From Chamaesiphon sp031376885 (GTDB lineage Bacteria; Cyanobacteriota; Cyanobacteriia; Cyanobacteriales; Chamaesiphonaceae): 36,723 bases of DNA. The stretch lies in the NCBI GenBank assembly GCA_031376885.1, contig JANMEL010000193.1, forward strand, positions 1 through 36,723. The letters run 5' to 3'. A model generated the notes under the pieces. That model saw only the letters and a program-made list of their open reading frames with translations, made no database searches and was not told where the DNA came from. The translations under genes were made by a program, and so were the position numbers. This document shows, piece by piece, positions 1-7,821 of the stretch (the first letter of the stretch is position 1; every line of letters begins with the position of its first letter).

Positions 1-27
1 GGAATAGGGGATAGCGAAAAGTGCGGT

Positions 28-44
28 CTTGGGGTTTCCCCAAG
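28..44. repeat. Small palindrome (CTTGGGG-TTT-CCCCAAG)
   Basis: The sequence shows a perfect 7-bp stem with a 3-nt loop. A related hairpin, TTGGGG-AAA-CCCCAA in opposite orientation, lies at about 921-935 just after the first gene. The nearby word GCGAAAAGTGCGG (14-26) recurs in reverse complement at about 1020-1032 and in part at 9406-9416. These look like small dispersed cyanobacterial repeats rather than specific regulatory sites. Confidence 0.5.
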
Positions 45-60
45 TAGAGCACCTTTTCAA

Positions 61-140
61 GACAGGGAATAGGGAATAGGGGGAATTTTAGATGAAAACG
101 GTATTGAAAATGATTGTGCTTTTACTTTCGCAGGAGGTCT
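61..140 (-). repeat. MITE-like element, copy 1 (heptamer array plus terminal repeat)
   Basis: Read in reverse complement, this stretch matches 17381-17455 almost base for base: a terminal motif AGACCTCCTGCGAAAGT (124-140 on the plus strand as its complement), about 45 bp of unique sequence, then GGGAATA/CCCTATC-type heptamers. The same architecture, with both terminal inverted repeats, is at 26619-26727. The far terminal repeat is not visible here. Confidence 0.65.
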
Positions 141-292
141 ATTGTGTAGGGGCGCGTCTCGTTTTTGTCACCCGCCCAGTTGTCTTGTGCCCGCCCTGAA
201 TTATCGCAGTAATAGTATTTATGCATTGGTGTAAGATGTGAGTAAGGTACTAAGCTGATAAGTATCAATCACAATCGGAGTACGCGATCGAT

Positions 293-898
293 ATGGTACG
301 GACGGCCTCAACTATGCTACCTTTGGGCGTGAGCGCGCCTGATTTCACACTCACTGATGTTGTCAGTGGTGCGCCGATTTCCCTCGCTACTTTCGCGGGA
401 AAAGATGCATTGCTAGTGATGTTTATTTCGGTTCATTGTCCCTTTGTCAAGCATGTTCAAAGCCAATTAGCCCAAATTGCCAAAGACTATTATGCGGCGC
501 AAGGAGGTTTGGGAGTAGTCGGAATTAGCCCTAATGATATTGATAAATATCCCGATGATGCTCCCGAACATTTAGCCGCTTTAGCCAAAAGTGAAGGCTT
601 TAATTTTCCGGTATGTTGCGATCCTACCCAATCGGTAGCGAAGGCTTATACCGCCGCCTGTACGCCGGATTTTTTCTTGTTTGACAAAGATTTACACTTA
701 GCTTATCGCGGGCAATTGGATGATAGTCGTCCCTCTAATGGTAAACCAGTAACAGGACAAGATTTGCGCCGCGCGATCGAATCTCTACTCGCCAATACAG
801 ATTTGGATCCCAATCAACGCCCCAGTATTGGCTGTAATATTAAATGGATTCCAGGCAATGAGCCGGAATATTTTACGGGGATTAGAGCTGAAGAATAA
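293..898 (+). CDS. Thioredoxin-fold peroxiredoxin-like protein (AhpC/TSA, PRX_like1 type)
   Basis: A 201-residue soluble protein of the AhpC/TSA-redoxin superfamily. It opens with the family signature PDFTL (about 16-20) and carries a single N-terminal active-site Cys in the context HCPFVKH (Cys49), where a thioredoxin would have CxxC. Other Cys residues are a CC pair at 108-109, C123 in CTPDFF, and C181 in the terminal SIGCNIKW motif typical of this PRX-like subgroup. The likely role is a thiol-based peroxide reductase or redox partner in the cytoplasm; the substrate is unknown. The ATG at 293 has GGAG at 277-280. An in-frame ATG at 314 is an alternative start. The gene stands alone and converges with the next one. 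Confidence 0.85.
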   Translation: MVRTASTMLPLGVSAPDFTLTDVVSGAPISLATFAGKDALLVMFISVHCPFVKHVQSQLAQIAKDYYAAQGGLGVVGISPNDIDKYPDDAPEHLAALAKSEGFNFPVCCDPTQSVAKAYTAACTPDFFLFDKDLHLAYRGQLDDSRPSNGKPVTGQDLRRAIESLLANTDLDPNQRPSIGCNIKWIPGNEPEYFTGIRAEE

Positions 899-1067
899 TC
901 TCGCACTCAGCTTTGAGCTTTTGGGGAAACCCCAACAAACCCTCGTGGCTCGGCAAGGCTAAAATTGTGGGCATTTAGAGTTGTAAAAATACAATAAGTA
1001 TATTTTAGGCTCTCAATGTACCGCACTTTTCGCTAGTAAGCTTAGTTGATGTTTTTTTAAATACAGC

Positions 1068-1107
1068 GACGAATTATGCGGAGGTTTCCTCCGCATATAA
1101 CTTCGTC
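1068..1107. terminator. Long hairpin between convergent genes
   Basis: A strong stem, GCGGAGG-TTT-CCTCCGC, is extended outward by GACGAA/TTCGTC arms with a small bulge. It lies between two converging genes, so it could end transcription from both sides. There is no clear U-tract, so this is an inference from position and structure. Confidence 0.45.
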
Positions 1108-1142
1108 AAGAGAGAGGAACACGGAGAATTGACGGAGGTTCA

Positions 1143-2249
1143 CTACAACTTATTAAAGAAGTTTATCATTGTTGTTGATGTTTCTGATAATACTAGGAAT
1201 CCATCTATGTCACCTAGTAACCCAAGCTTTTTGCCGATCGATGGGTTGATGAATATCGATAAATCTGTAAAGCTAATATGATTGGTAGATTCAAATACTA
1301 GCTTTTCTAAATTTGTCTTTGTAGATAGTCGATCGATCCACATTTTCTCATTAGCTGTGATAGTACTATACTGTTCGAGCATCTTTTTATCTTTGGGCAT
1401 ATACTTTTCGCGATCGGAAGTAATCAATAGCAATTCCTTATTTATATAGTCTGCATTGTCAAACTCTAAATCGACAAAAATACCATCTAGATCGATTCCT
1501 TTGCTAATTCGAGGATCTTTTCCGCAGGCAATAAAGCTAGCCGCACCGCCGATCGAATGTCCCGCAGCAAATATTCTATCCATATCTATCTTTTGATAAA
1601 ATGATGAATCAGGGATCGAATTTAGATTTACGATTCGATCTAAAATTGTGGATATGTTTTTTGATTGCTCTTGCATGATGCTTCCGGTATATCGTTCGAG
1701 CTTGGCTGGATCCTTAAATATTGCTGGATCGTAATTTTCAAACTTTATTTGCGAACCATCCATACAGATAGTACCAACATTTGACACGGGATGATTGATA
1801 CCAATGACCATAAAACCATGACTGGCAAATTCTAGCGCGTAGAATGTACCGAGGTAATTAATTCCCCCAAATCCAGGTGAAAAAAGGATAACGGGTAACC
1901 CACCTAGAGTCTGAATTGGAGCCGCATTAATAAATGCTGGGGTAGCAGAAATTCGTCGGAGCAATAGAAAGATCGACTTATATACGATATTTACGACTAT
2001 GCCATCAGCAAATACTCGACCGATTCTATCGATATAAGGGCTATTAATTCCAGACGCTTCATCACTTGGATACCATACTTTAGCAATTATTCCTCTATAT
2101 GTAGAATTGGGTGCATCCCAATCGATATATGTAGTACCTACTCGCCACTTACCCGATGGTTGGGGTAGTGCATTTTTGCTAATCAGTAAGTATGGTAAAG
2201 TTAAGATGACGATCGTCAGAGCAAGAATAACTAATAGTACCCCAAACAT
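1143..2249 (-). CDS. Alpha/beta hydrolase, platelet-activating-factor acetylhydrolase-like
   Basis: A 368-residue protein starting with one hydrophobic segment (about residues 2-24: signal anchor or uncleaved signal), followed by an alpha/beta-hydrolase domain. An oxyanion region, FSPGFGG, is at 123-129. The nucleophile elbow GHSIGG has Ser232. A candidate acid, Asp255, sits in GIDLDG, and His324 in STNHISFTDL. The order and spacing of this triad, and the His followed by a SFTD-type motif, match PAF-acetylhydrolase/Lp-PLA2 family enzymes, which hydrolyse short or oxidised sn-2 acyl chains of phospholipids. A membrane-anchored lipase or esterase acting on lipids is therefore likely; the true substrate is not evident. 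The gene is followed by convergent DNA and preceded by repeats separating it from cysH. Confidence 0.8.
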   Translation of the reverse strand: MFGVLLVILALTIVILTLPYLLISKNALPQPSGKWRVGTTYIDWDAPNSTYRGIIAKVWYPSDEASGINSPYIDRIGRVFADGIVVNIVYKSIFLLLRRISATPAFINAAPIQTLGGLPVILFSPGFGGINYLGTFYALEFASHGFMVIGINHPVSNVGTICMDGSQIKFENYDPAIFKDPAKLERYTGSIMQEQSKNISTILDRIVNLNSIPDSSFYQKIDMDRIFAAGHSIGGAASFIACGKDPRISKGIDLDGIFVDLEFDNADYINKELLLITSDREKYMPKDKKMLEQYSTITANEKMWIDRLSTKTNLEKLVFESTNHISFTDLSIFINPSIGKKLGLLGDIDGFLVLSETSTTMINFFNKL

Positions 2250-2295
2250 TTGGCTTTAATCCACAAAGATAAGAATAAATATCTGAAATACAAAT

Positions 2296-2312
2296 GGTGG
2301 GCATTGCCCACC
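2296..2312. repeat. Palindrome GGTGGGCA-T-TGCCCACC
   Basis: An 8-bp stem with a single-base centre, located downstream of cysH and upstream of the hydrolase on the minus strand. It may act as an intergenic terminator or be a copy of a dispersed palindrome. Confidence 0.5.
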
Positions 2313-2326
2313 CTACTTTTAACTAA

Positions 2327-2354
2327 CTCAATTCTCAATTCTCAATTCTCAATT
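2327..2354. repeat. Heptanucleotide tandem repeat (CTCAATT)x4
   Basis: Four perfect 7-nt units directly follow the cysH stop codon on its downstream side. A shorter version of the same word (AATTCTCAATTCTCAA) occurs at about 9425-9440. Short 7-nt tandem repeats are a known feature of cyanobacterial intergenic DNA. Confidence 0.8.
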
Positions 2355-2357
2355 AAT

Positions 2358-3095
2358 TTAACTATCTCGATCGGTATTTACATTGTGTAAACCGCATTCT
2401 TTCTTACTTGCTTCTTCCCACCACCAACGCCCTTCTCGTTCGTGTTGTTGGGGTAGTGTTGCGCGGGTGCAGGGTTCGCAACCGATGCTGACAAAACCGC
2501 GTTCGTGCAGAGCATTGTAGGGCACTTCATAGGAACGAATGTACATCCAAACATCGGTGGATGACCAGTTAGCCAAAGGATTGAATTTTACCAAGTCATT
2601 ATCGGGAGTAGAAAAGGCTCCATCAGCTTGCACTACAGGTACATCAGCGCGAGTGGGACTTTGGTCTTTACGTTGTCCGGTAATCCATGCTTCTACGGTG
2701 GCTAATTTGCGGCGGAGGGGGGCTACTTTGCGAATTCCACAACATTCTTTGTGTCCGTCTTCGTAGAAGCTATATAAGCCTTTTTCATGGACGAATGCTT
2801 CTAATTTGGCTGCATCTGGATACATGACTTCGATCGGGATGCCATAGTGTTTACGGACTCGATCGATAAATTGATATGTTTCAGCATGGAGACGACCAGT
2901 ATCTAGGCTGAAGACTCGAACATTGGGATCGATCTTGTATGCCATGTCAATCAATACTACATCTTCAGCACCGCTAAATGAGATGGCTATATTGTTGTAT
3001 AGGCTCATTGCCCGTTCCAAAATCTTTTGGGGGCTTTGTTTGCTCAGTTCGGTATTTAGGCTCTCAATGTCAGTTGTGGTGGCAGTTTGGCTCAT
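2358..3095 (-). CDS. cysH: Phosphoadenylyl/adenylyl-sulfate reductase
   Basis: Assimilatory sulfate reduction: it reduces PAPS (or APS) to sulfite using thioredoxin or glutathione. The 245-residue protein has the PP-loop-type SFSGAEDVVLID segment (39-50), LDTGRLHAET, and the catalytic ECGLH motif near the C-terminus (Cys234). It also has the CC pair (118-119, in KECCGIRK) and CxxC (206/209, in GCEPC) that bind a [4Fe-4S] cluster in APS-type reductases; the E. coli PAPS enzyme lacks these. The cofactor and substrate may therefore be those of an APS reductase. The length is normal and no domain fusion is present. Confidence 0.93.
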   Translation of the reverse strand: MSQTATTTDIESLNTELSKQSPQKILERAMSLYNNIAISFSGAEDVVLIDMAYKIDPNVRVFSLDTGRLHAETYQFIDRVRKHYGIPIEVMYPDAAKLEAFVHEKGLYSFYEDGHKECCGIRKVAPLRRKLATVEAWITGQRKDQSPTRADVPVVQADGAFSTPDNDLVKFNPLANWSSTDVWMYIRSYEVPYNALHERGFVSIGCEPCTRATLPQQHEREGRWWWEEASKKECGLHNVNTDRDS

Positions 3096-3309
3096 ATTGT
3101 GATGGCTCTAGAAATTAAGGATCGTGGTTAATGGCATGACCTATTTTACAGGTTATTCTGCGCCCAAAGGCTCCGTCAATAGGGGGTAGGGGTCAGGGGT
3201 CAGTTTTTTCAGTAGGGATAAATATAACCCACATTATGCGCTTCGATATTTACTACAAATAATTAGACCTAAATACACAGAGATCGATCGCGATCGACTT
3301 TTTTGATTG

Positions 3310-3936
3310 CTACAAATTTGTAATTCCTCGTTTAATAGCAAGTACGATCGCTTGGGTTCGATCGCTCACTTCCAGCTTACTAAAAATATTATTGATGTGA
3401 AATTTGACGGTACTTTCCCTAATGTACAACTCTCCACAAATTTCTTGATTCGTTTTGCCTACTGCCATCAGTCGCAAGACTTCCATTTCCCGATTACTCA
3501 GTTGGGGTTGAGCCATGCGTGAGGCTAGTTTGGCTCCGACAGCAGGGGGAATGTATCTATGTCCAGCGTGGAGGGTGCGAATCGCCTCAATAAGTTCGAC
3601 CATTTTGCTATCTTTGAGTAAATAGCCTTTGGCACCTGCTTGTAAGCCGCGAAAAATATCTTCGTCAGTATCGTAGGTGGTGAGAATGGCAATCTGGGCG
3701 GTAGGAAATTCTTGACGGATAGAGATAATCGCTTCTACTCCATTCATTTCGGGCATCCGCAAGTCCATCAGGGTGACATCCGGTTGATGTTGTCGGAATA
3801 ATGCGACGGCTTCAGTACCTGTTTCCGCTTCGGCGATCGCTTCCATGCCATCGGTTAGCTCAACCATTCGGACAATACCACTTCGGACGATCGGGTGGTC
3901 ATCAGCAATTAAAACTCGAATCGGGGCGGCAATCAT
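3310..3936 (-). CDS. NarL/FixJ-family response regulator
   Basis: A 208-residue two-domain regulator. The receiver domain (about 6-120) has acidic pocket D12/D13, phospho-acceptor Asp58 in TLMDLRMPEMNG, switch Thr at 86-87 and Lys108 in GYLLKD. A LuxR-type helix-turn-helix follows at about 145-205 (LSNREMEVLRLMAVGKTNQE... STVKFHINNI). It is the DNA-binding output of the adjacent kinase: its ATG overlaps the kinase stop by 4 nt (ATGA), so the two are translationally coupled. The target genes are unknown, and the neighbouring cysH and lipase genes are not obviously linked to it. Confidence 0.93.
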   Translation of the reverse strand: MIAAPIRVLIADDHPIVRSGIVRMVELTDGMEAIAEAETGTEAVALFRQHQPDVTLMDLRMPEMNGVEAIISIRQEFPTAQIAILTTYDTDEDIFRGLQAGAKGYLLKDSKMVELIEAIRTLHAGHRYIPPAVGAKLASRMAQPQLSNREMEVLRLMAVGKTNQEICGELYIRESTVKFHINNIFSKLEVSDRTQAIVLAIKRGITNL

Positions 3937-5723
3937 AGCGTCACCTGCACAAAAATTTCAGTTCCCTGTCTGGGTTGGGTGGTAATACGGAGTTGTCCGC
4001 CAATCCGATCGGCACGTTCAGAAATACTAATTAAACCGAAACCTTGGGTTTGCACCTGCGCGGAAAAGCCAATGCCATTGTCCTTAATGCAGAGGCTGAC
4101 TCGTTCGGGACTATAGTTGAGTTGAATCATCAGTTCGTTAGCTTGAGCGTGTTTGAGGCTGTTGGCGATCGCTTCTTGGCCGATCCGCAACAGATTTGTA
4201 CCCAAAAAACCTGATAAGGGATAGGGTTCGCCTGATATCTCGATTTGGGTCTGTAAATCGGTGCCACCAGTCAGATTTTTGAGGCAATCGGTAAGTTTCT
4301 GGGCTAAATCGGCGGAGTCTTCACTGTCAGGGTAAATCGACCAAACCGACCGACGGGCTTCAGTGATTCCAGTTTGAGCTAGACTACCAATCCGATCGAG
4401 GATCGAGTTGACTTCGGTTGAGTTGTGTGGAAGTAGATATTTGAGCAGTTCTAGTTGAACGGAAATGCCTGTGAAGATTTGAGCCAGGGTATCGTGAATT
4501 TCGCCAGCCAAACGGTTTCGTTCTTCAAAAAGGGCAGCTTGTTGGGCTTCTGTTGCCAGTTGGGTGAGTTGAATTGCCAGGGTAGCTTGTTGGGATAGGG
4601 TTTGGGCGAGTTCGAGTTCTTCACTGGTAAATTCGCTGCGTTGAGCGGAGAGCAGTCCTAAGAGTCCCAGGGGTTTATCCCCCAAGCTGAGTAAGATATT
4701 GATGCCTGACTCGATGCCATGCTGCTCTGCCCATTGGAGTTGCCAATTTTCGGTACCAGGGAACATGAACTGTGTTGCGTTGTCTGGCGTAATCACAAAG
4801 GGATATTTGGTTTGGTTGAGACGATCCCAGATCGGTGTGTTGGCGATCGCGATGGGTTTTGCTAAGTCTTCAAGCTCCGCAAAACGCTCTGTTGGCTGCA
4901 CTGTGCCCTGTTCTACCCAATTGTTTAACTGTAGAGTTTGATGCTGCGGATCGTAGCGATAGAGCCATGCGGTGTGCATATTAAGTTGTTGTGAAATCTC
5001 GGTTAAAACGTGACCGAGGAAAGCATCAAGATTGGGTTCGGCAGCAAGACGATCGAGGTTATTTCTGAGAGCTTGGTTCGTTCTGGCTAACTCTGCGACT
5101 CGATCTTGTTGAGCTTGTAATAATGCCTGTTGAGTTAGGCGTAGTTCGGTAACATCAATTTGTGTAGACCACCCGCCCGTGTAGTAGCCATCTCGAATAA
5201 TTTTAGTACCGCTGTTGAGAAAATAATGCTGTTGCCCATGTCGATCGATTTCTTCGGTTTCTATGTTGCGAAAGTTATGCCCACTCTCGATAATTGCTCG
5301 AATAAACGCCTTATTCTTTTCTGAAGCTTCAACATGGCAATCTGGATTTCCCATCCCCACAACCTCATCAGGATGATTGGCTCCATACATATCTGCAAAT
5401 GCTTGATTTGCCCTCATCACCCGAAAATTTTGGTAGAGTTGTTCGCATTGTTCTTCAACTGGGAGTGTAATTGAAATTGGCGGATCGATCCTGCCAAAGT
5501 AAAACCCGACGGTGCTTAGATCGAACAAAGTATTGAGGCTATCTTCAGCTTCAGTGAGGCGATCGATCGTCTGTTGACGTTCTGTGTTGAGGTGTTCGGC
5601 TGCTTTCAGGCGTGTTTGCAGTGATTCATTTGCTTGGCGGAGTTGCAGAACTTCGGCTTCTAATTCAGTTACCTGATGGTGACAATGGGACACAGTTTCT
5701 GGCTTTAGGTCATTTGCACTCAT
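3933..5723 (-). CDS. NarL-type sensor histidine kinase with PAS and GAF domains
   Basis: A 596-residue soluble kinase with no transmembrane segment. An N-terminal coiled coil (about 15-65) leads to a PAS domain (about 65-195, ending in the PAC-like GGWSTQIDVTEL), a second short coil, and a GAF domain (about 230-390). A HisKA_3 dimerisation domain follows, with phospho-acceptor His410 in ERNRLAGEIHDTLAQ. The HATPase_c domain has its N-box at 516-526 (GQEAIANSLKHA), DNGIGF at 548-553 and GFGL at 561-564. It should phosphorylate the response regulator encoded immediately downstream. A cytoplasmic or bilin/redox/small-molecule signal read by PAS-GAF is likely. The GAF has no obvious bilin-binding Cys in the usual place, so a phytochrome-type chromophore is not supported. 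Confidence 0.92.
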   Translation of the reverse strand: MSANDLKPETVSHCHHQVTELEAEVLQLRQANESLQTRLKAAEHLNTERQQTIDRLTEAEDSLNTLFDLSTVGFYFGRIDPPISITLPVEEQCEQLYQNFRVMRANQAFADMYGANHPDEVVGMGNPDCHVEASEKNKAFIRAIIESGHNFRNIETEEIDRHGQQHYFLNSGTKIIRDGYYTGGWSTQIDVTELRLTQQALLQAQQDRVAELARTNQALRNNLDRLAAEPNLDAFLGHVLTEISQQLNMHTAWLYRYDPQHQTLQLNNWVEQGTVQPTERFAELEDLAKPIAIANTPIWDRLNQTKYPFVITPDNATQFMFPGTENWQLQWAEQHGIESGINILLSLGDKPLGLLGLLSAQRSEFTSEELELAQTLSQQATLAIQLTQLATEAQQAALFEERNRLAGEIHDTLAQIFTGISVQLELLKYLLPHNSTEVNSILDRIGSLAQTGITEARRSVWSIYPDSEDSADLAQKLTDCLKNLTGGTDLQTQIEISGEPYPLSGFLGTNLLRIGQEAIANSLKHAQANELMIQLNYSPERVSLCIKDNGIGFSAQVQTQGFGLISISERADRIGGQLRITTQPRQGTEIFVQVTL

Positions 5724-6013
5724 TAGGTTTCCTCTTGCCCCAATAGCCTCATTGGATTTTTACCCTAGCAATCTCCTTTGATTTTACGGGAAACAGACAC
5801 AATTGAGATTACCCTTGCCATAAATTCACCTTTCTATCTACAAGTTATTCAAATTGTCAAGGATTACAGCTAAAAAAGCCCAGGTTATTAGTCGAGTTTT
5901 TACCTGTCCTGTAGTTCGGGTTTTCTACTAACCCTCAAGTTAGTTGAGAACCGATCGGGGGATGGGTGCTTTAAGTGATTTACTCTCATATAGTGCAATG
6001 GTGTTGACTATTT
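5724..6013. other. Intergenic stretch upstream of the two-component operon
   Basis: This A/T-rich stretch should contain the promoter of the kinase/regulator operon on the minus strand. No confident promoter boxes, tRNA or small ORF were recognised. Its right end merges into a dead SDR gene. Confidence 0.5.
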
Positions 6014-6139
6014 CAGGCTGTAATCGAGGGCACAGAAGAAGTCTATCCTGGTGAGCAAGCAACCCAGATGGCTGCTCAACTGCTCAAAGATCCGAAATCG
6101 ATCGAGAAGTGGATGGCGACGATGTTGCCTGGTACTTAA
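6014..6139 (+). pseudogene. C-terminal remnant of a short-chain dehydrogenase
   Basis: An open frame of 41 codons before TAA (6137-6139) encodes a tail containing AVIEGTEEVYPGEQATQ and MAAQLLKDPKSIEKWMATML. This is the typical C-terminus of classical SDR oxidoreductases (a GEEEVYPD-like motif followed by a basic amphipathic helix). Nothing upstream encodes the Rossmann TGxxxGIG or YxxxK parts, so it is a decayed 3' end. It runs in another frame through the 5' extension of the pirin frame, which argues against the early pirin start at 6109. Confidence 0.7.
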
Positions 6140-6195
6140 TTAATATGGATGATGACCGAATTATTCAACTAAATAGAAAATCAATCAGGAAAAAG

Positions 6196-7041
6196 ATGAA
6201 ACTTCGAGACATCAAAAGTATCGCTCAGTTAACACAGATGCAACATGGGGACGGATTTCTAGATTACAATTTGCGCCATCAATTAAACGTTTCCCTCGAT
6301 CCCTTCTTAAACCTTGATGACTTTCACATGACGTTGCCCACGTTTAGAGCACATCCTCATGCTGGGTTTTCGGCTGTTACCTATATGTTTGAAGATTCGG
6401 CGGGTACTTTTTTGAACCGCGATAGTCTTGGCGATAGCTCTCGAATTGCGCCAGGAGATTTGCACTGGACGCAAGCGGCATCGGGGATGCTTCACGAAGA
6501 GGTACCTGAGATTCACGGCGCAGATTGCCACGGGTTGCAGATGTTTGTCACCTTATCCGAACAAAATGAACTCAAGCCGCCGCGAACTTTTCATCTAAAT
6601 TCAGCCGATGTTCCTGAAGTCACTCCCGCTGATGGCGTTCGGATTCGCGTATTGTGCGGTGAATCTCATGGTTCTAAATCACCACTGAATGAATTGCTGA
6701 CACCCATTACTTTACTCGATCTTCACCTAGCTCCAAATACATCAGTAACCCACGAACTTCCCCAAGATTATTTTGCTTTAGCAATCGCAATTCAAGGTGA
6801 GGTTAGCATTAATAATTCAACTATTGCTAAACACCAAGCCGTAGCCTTTGAACAGAATGGCGATGCTGTCAAATTCACCACAGGCTCTACCGGAGCGCAA
6901 ATTCTCTTTGGTGCTGGATTGCCGACTGGCAGAAATAATGTCTGGGCAGGCCCTTTTTGTCTCAGCAGTCAGCAAAAAGCCAGTGATGCGATCGATCGAT
7001 ATCAGAGAGGATTGATGGGCACACTTGCACCTTCTTTTTAG
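6196..7041 (+). CDS. Pirin family protein
   Basis: A bicupin protein of 281 residues from the chosen start. Metal ligands of the pirin family are all present at near-canonical numbering: His53 and His55 in HPHAGF, His100 and Glu102 in MLHEEVP. The surrounding motifs NRDSLGD and APGDLHWTQA also fit. Pirins are Fe-binding proteins; bacterial ones have quercetinase-like or stress-regulatory roles. The frame is open from 6109, but that start lies inside the remnant of another gene. ATG 6196 has AGGA at 6187-6190 and begins MKLRDIKSI, matching the usual pirin N-terminus. The gene sits between two dead genes (SDR tail, catalase head) in a redox-stress island. Confidence 0.9.
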   Translation: MKLRDIKSIAQLTQMQHGDGFLDYNLRHQLNVSLDPFLNLDDFHMTLPTFRAHPHAGFSAVTYMFEDSAGTFLNRDSLGDSSRIAPGDLHWTQAASGMLHEEVPEIHGADCHGLQMFVTLSEQNELKPPRTFHLNSADVPEVTPADGVRIRVLCGESHGSKSPLNELLTPITLLDLHLAPNTSVTHELPQDYFALAIAIQGEVSINNSTIAKHQAVAFEQNGDAVKFTTGSTGAQILFGAGLPTGRNNVWAGPFCLSSQQKASDAIDRYQRGLMGTLAPSF

Positions 7042-7073
7042 TGAAATAGCGATCGATCCAGGAACTAACAATT

Positions 7074-7336
7074 ATGACCGAACACAATTCGATAACCACC
7101 GCTGATGGCATTCCCATTGGCGATAACCAAAATAGTCTCACAGCGGGCGATCGCGGCTCCATCTTGATGCAAGATTTCCACCTAATGGAAAAACTAAACT
7201 AGCACACTTCAACCGCGAACGCATTCCTAAGCGGGTAGTCCATGCCAAGGGTGCTGCTGCTTTTGGGACATTTACCGTATTAGACTATTTCCCCCCAGAA
7301 TGCTCAAGAACTAAATCGCATAATCCTTTATTGTGA
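7074..7336 (+). pseudogene. Catalase (KatE-type) N-terminal remnant with frameshift
   Basis: An ATG at 7074, preceded by AGGA at 7060-7063, opens a frame reading TADGIPIGDNQNSLTAGDRG then LMQDFHLMEKLN and a stop at 7200-7202. The frame continues after a shift at about 7202 as AHFNRERIPKRVVHAKG then AAAFGTFTV. These are the conserved first 70 or so residues of monofunctional haem catalases (DNQNSLTAGxRGP, HFxRERIPERVVHAKG; the essential distal His is in VVHAKG). The rest of the roughly 480-residue enzyme is missing, and the frame dies at 7334-7336. The retained start and ribosome-binding site suggest recent loss. Confidence 0.82.
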
Positions 7337-7369
7337 AGTCGTCCTTCAAAATTGTGATAAATCGATCGA

Positions 7370-7714
7370 CTATTTAGTATTACCTGCAACATCCATTTGG
7401 TTGAGATGTTCTTCACCCCAGTTGCACAACATCCGCAAAACAGGTTTTAGACTTTCACCATATTCTGTAAAAGAATAATCTACCTTGGGCGGCATTTCGG
7501 CATAATCATGACGATGAACGATCCCATCTTTTTCCAGATCTCGTAATTGTTGAATCAGCACCTTTTCACTAATTGCGGGAATCAATCGTTTCAACTCACT
7601 CAAACGTTGTGGTCGGTCGCGAATATTCCATAAAATCAATATTTTCCATTTGCCACCTAATACGCCCAAAGTGGTTTGCACAAATTGTCTGCCATCACAT
7701 TGTTCTGCGGTCAT
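7370..7714 (-). CDS. HxlR-family winged-helix transcriptional regulator
   Basis: A 114-residue MarR-related HxlR/YodB/HypR-type regulator. It has the family N-terminal Cys (Cys6 in AEQCDGRQF), the helix GGKWKILILWNI (20-31), the recognition part LIPAISEKVLIQQLRDLEKDG and the wing through YSFTEYG. In Bacillus YodB and HypR, the equivalent N-terminal Cys senses quinones, diamide or hypochlorite. A second Cys (97) could form a disulfide. It is divergent from an SDR gene, with a palindromic candidate operator just upstream of its own start. Autoregulation and control of the SDR-GST cluster are the obvious inference. Confidence 0.9.
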   Translation of the reverse strand: MTAEQCDGRQFVQTTLGVLGGKWKILILWNIRDRPQRLSELKRLIPAISEKVLIQQLRDLEKDGIVHRHDYAEMPPKVDYSFTEYGESLKPVLRMLCNWGEEHLNQMDVAGNTK

Positions 7715-7727
7715 CTGATTTTCTCCA

Positions 7728-7765
7728 TACTTACAAAAAAGTAAGTACTTTCCAAAAAGTAAGTA
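7728..7765. promoter_or_regulatory. Candidate HxlR operator (TACTTAC-N6-GTAAGTA plus half-site)
   Basis: A perfect 7-bp inverted repeat with a 6-nt A-tract spacer (7728-7747) lies 14 nt upstream of the regulator start. A third GTAAGTA half-site is at 7759-7765, 18 bp from the previous one, so on the same face of the helix roughly two turns away. The site sits in the divergent spacer between the regulator and the SDR gene. The assignment is by position and symmetry, not experiment. Confidence 0.65.
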
Positions 7766-7821
7766 TTAAGTATACCGTAGTAATTGAGTCAAATCTAAAT
7801 TTATAGTAGAGGACTAACATC

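Noticed and set aside
6109..6195. Early start for pirin at 6109
   Set aside because: The extension lies within the SDR remnant and lacks homology to pirins. ATG 6196 has a ribosome-binding site and gives a normal N-terminus.
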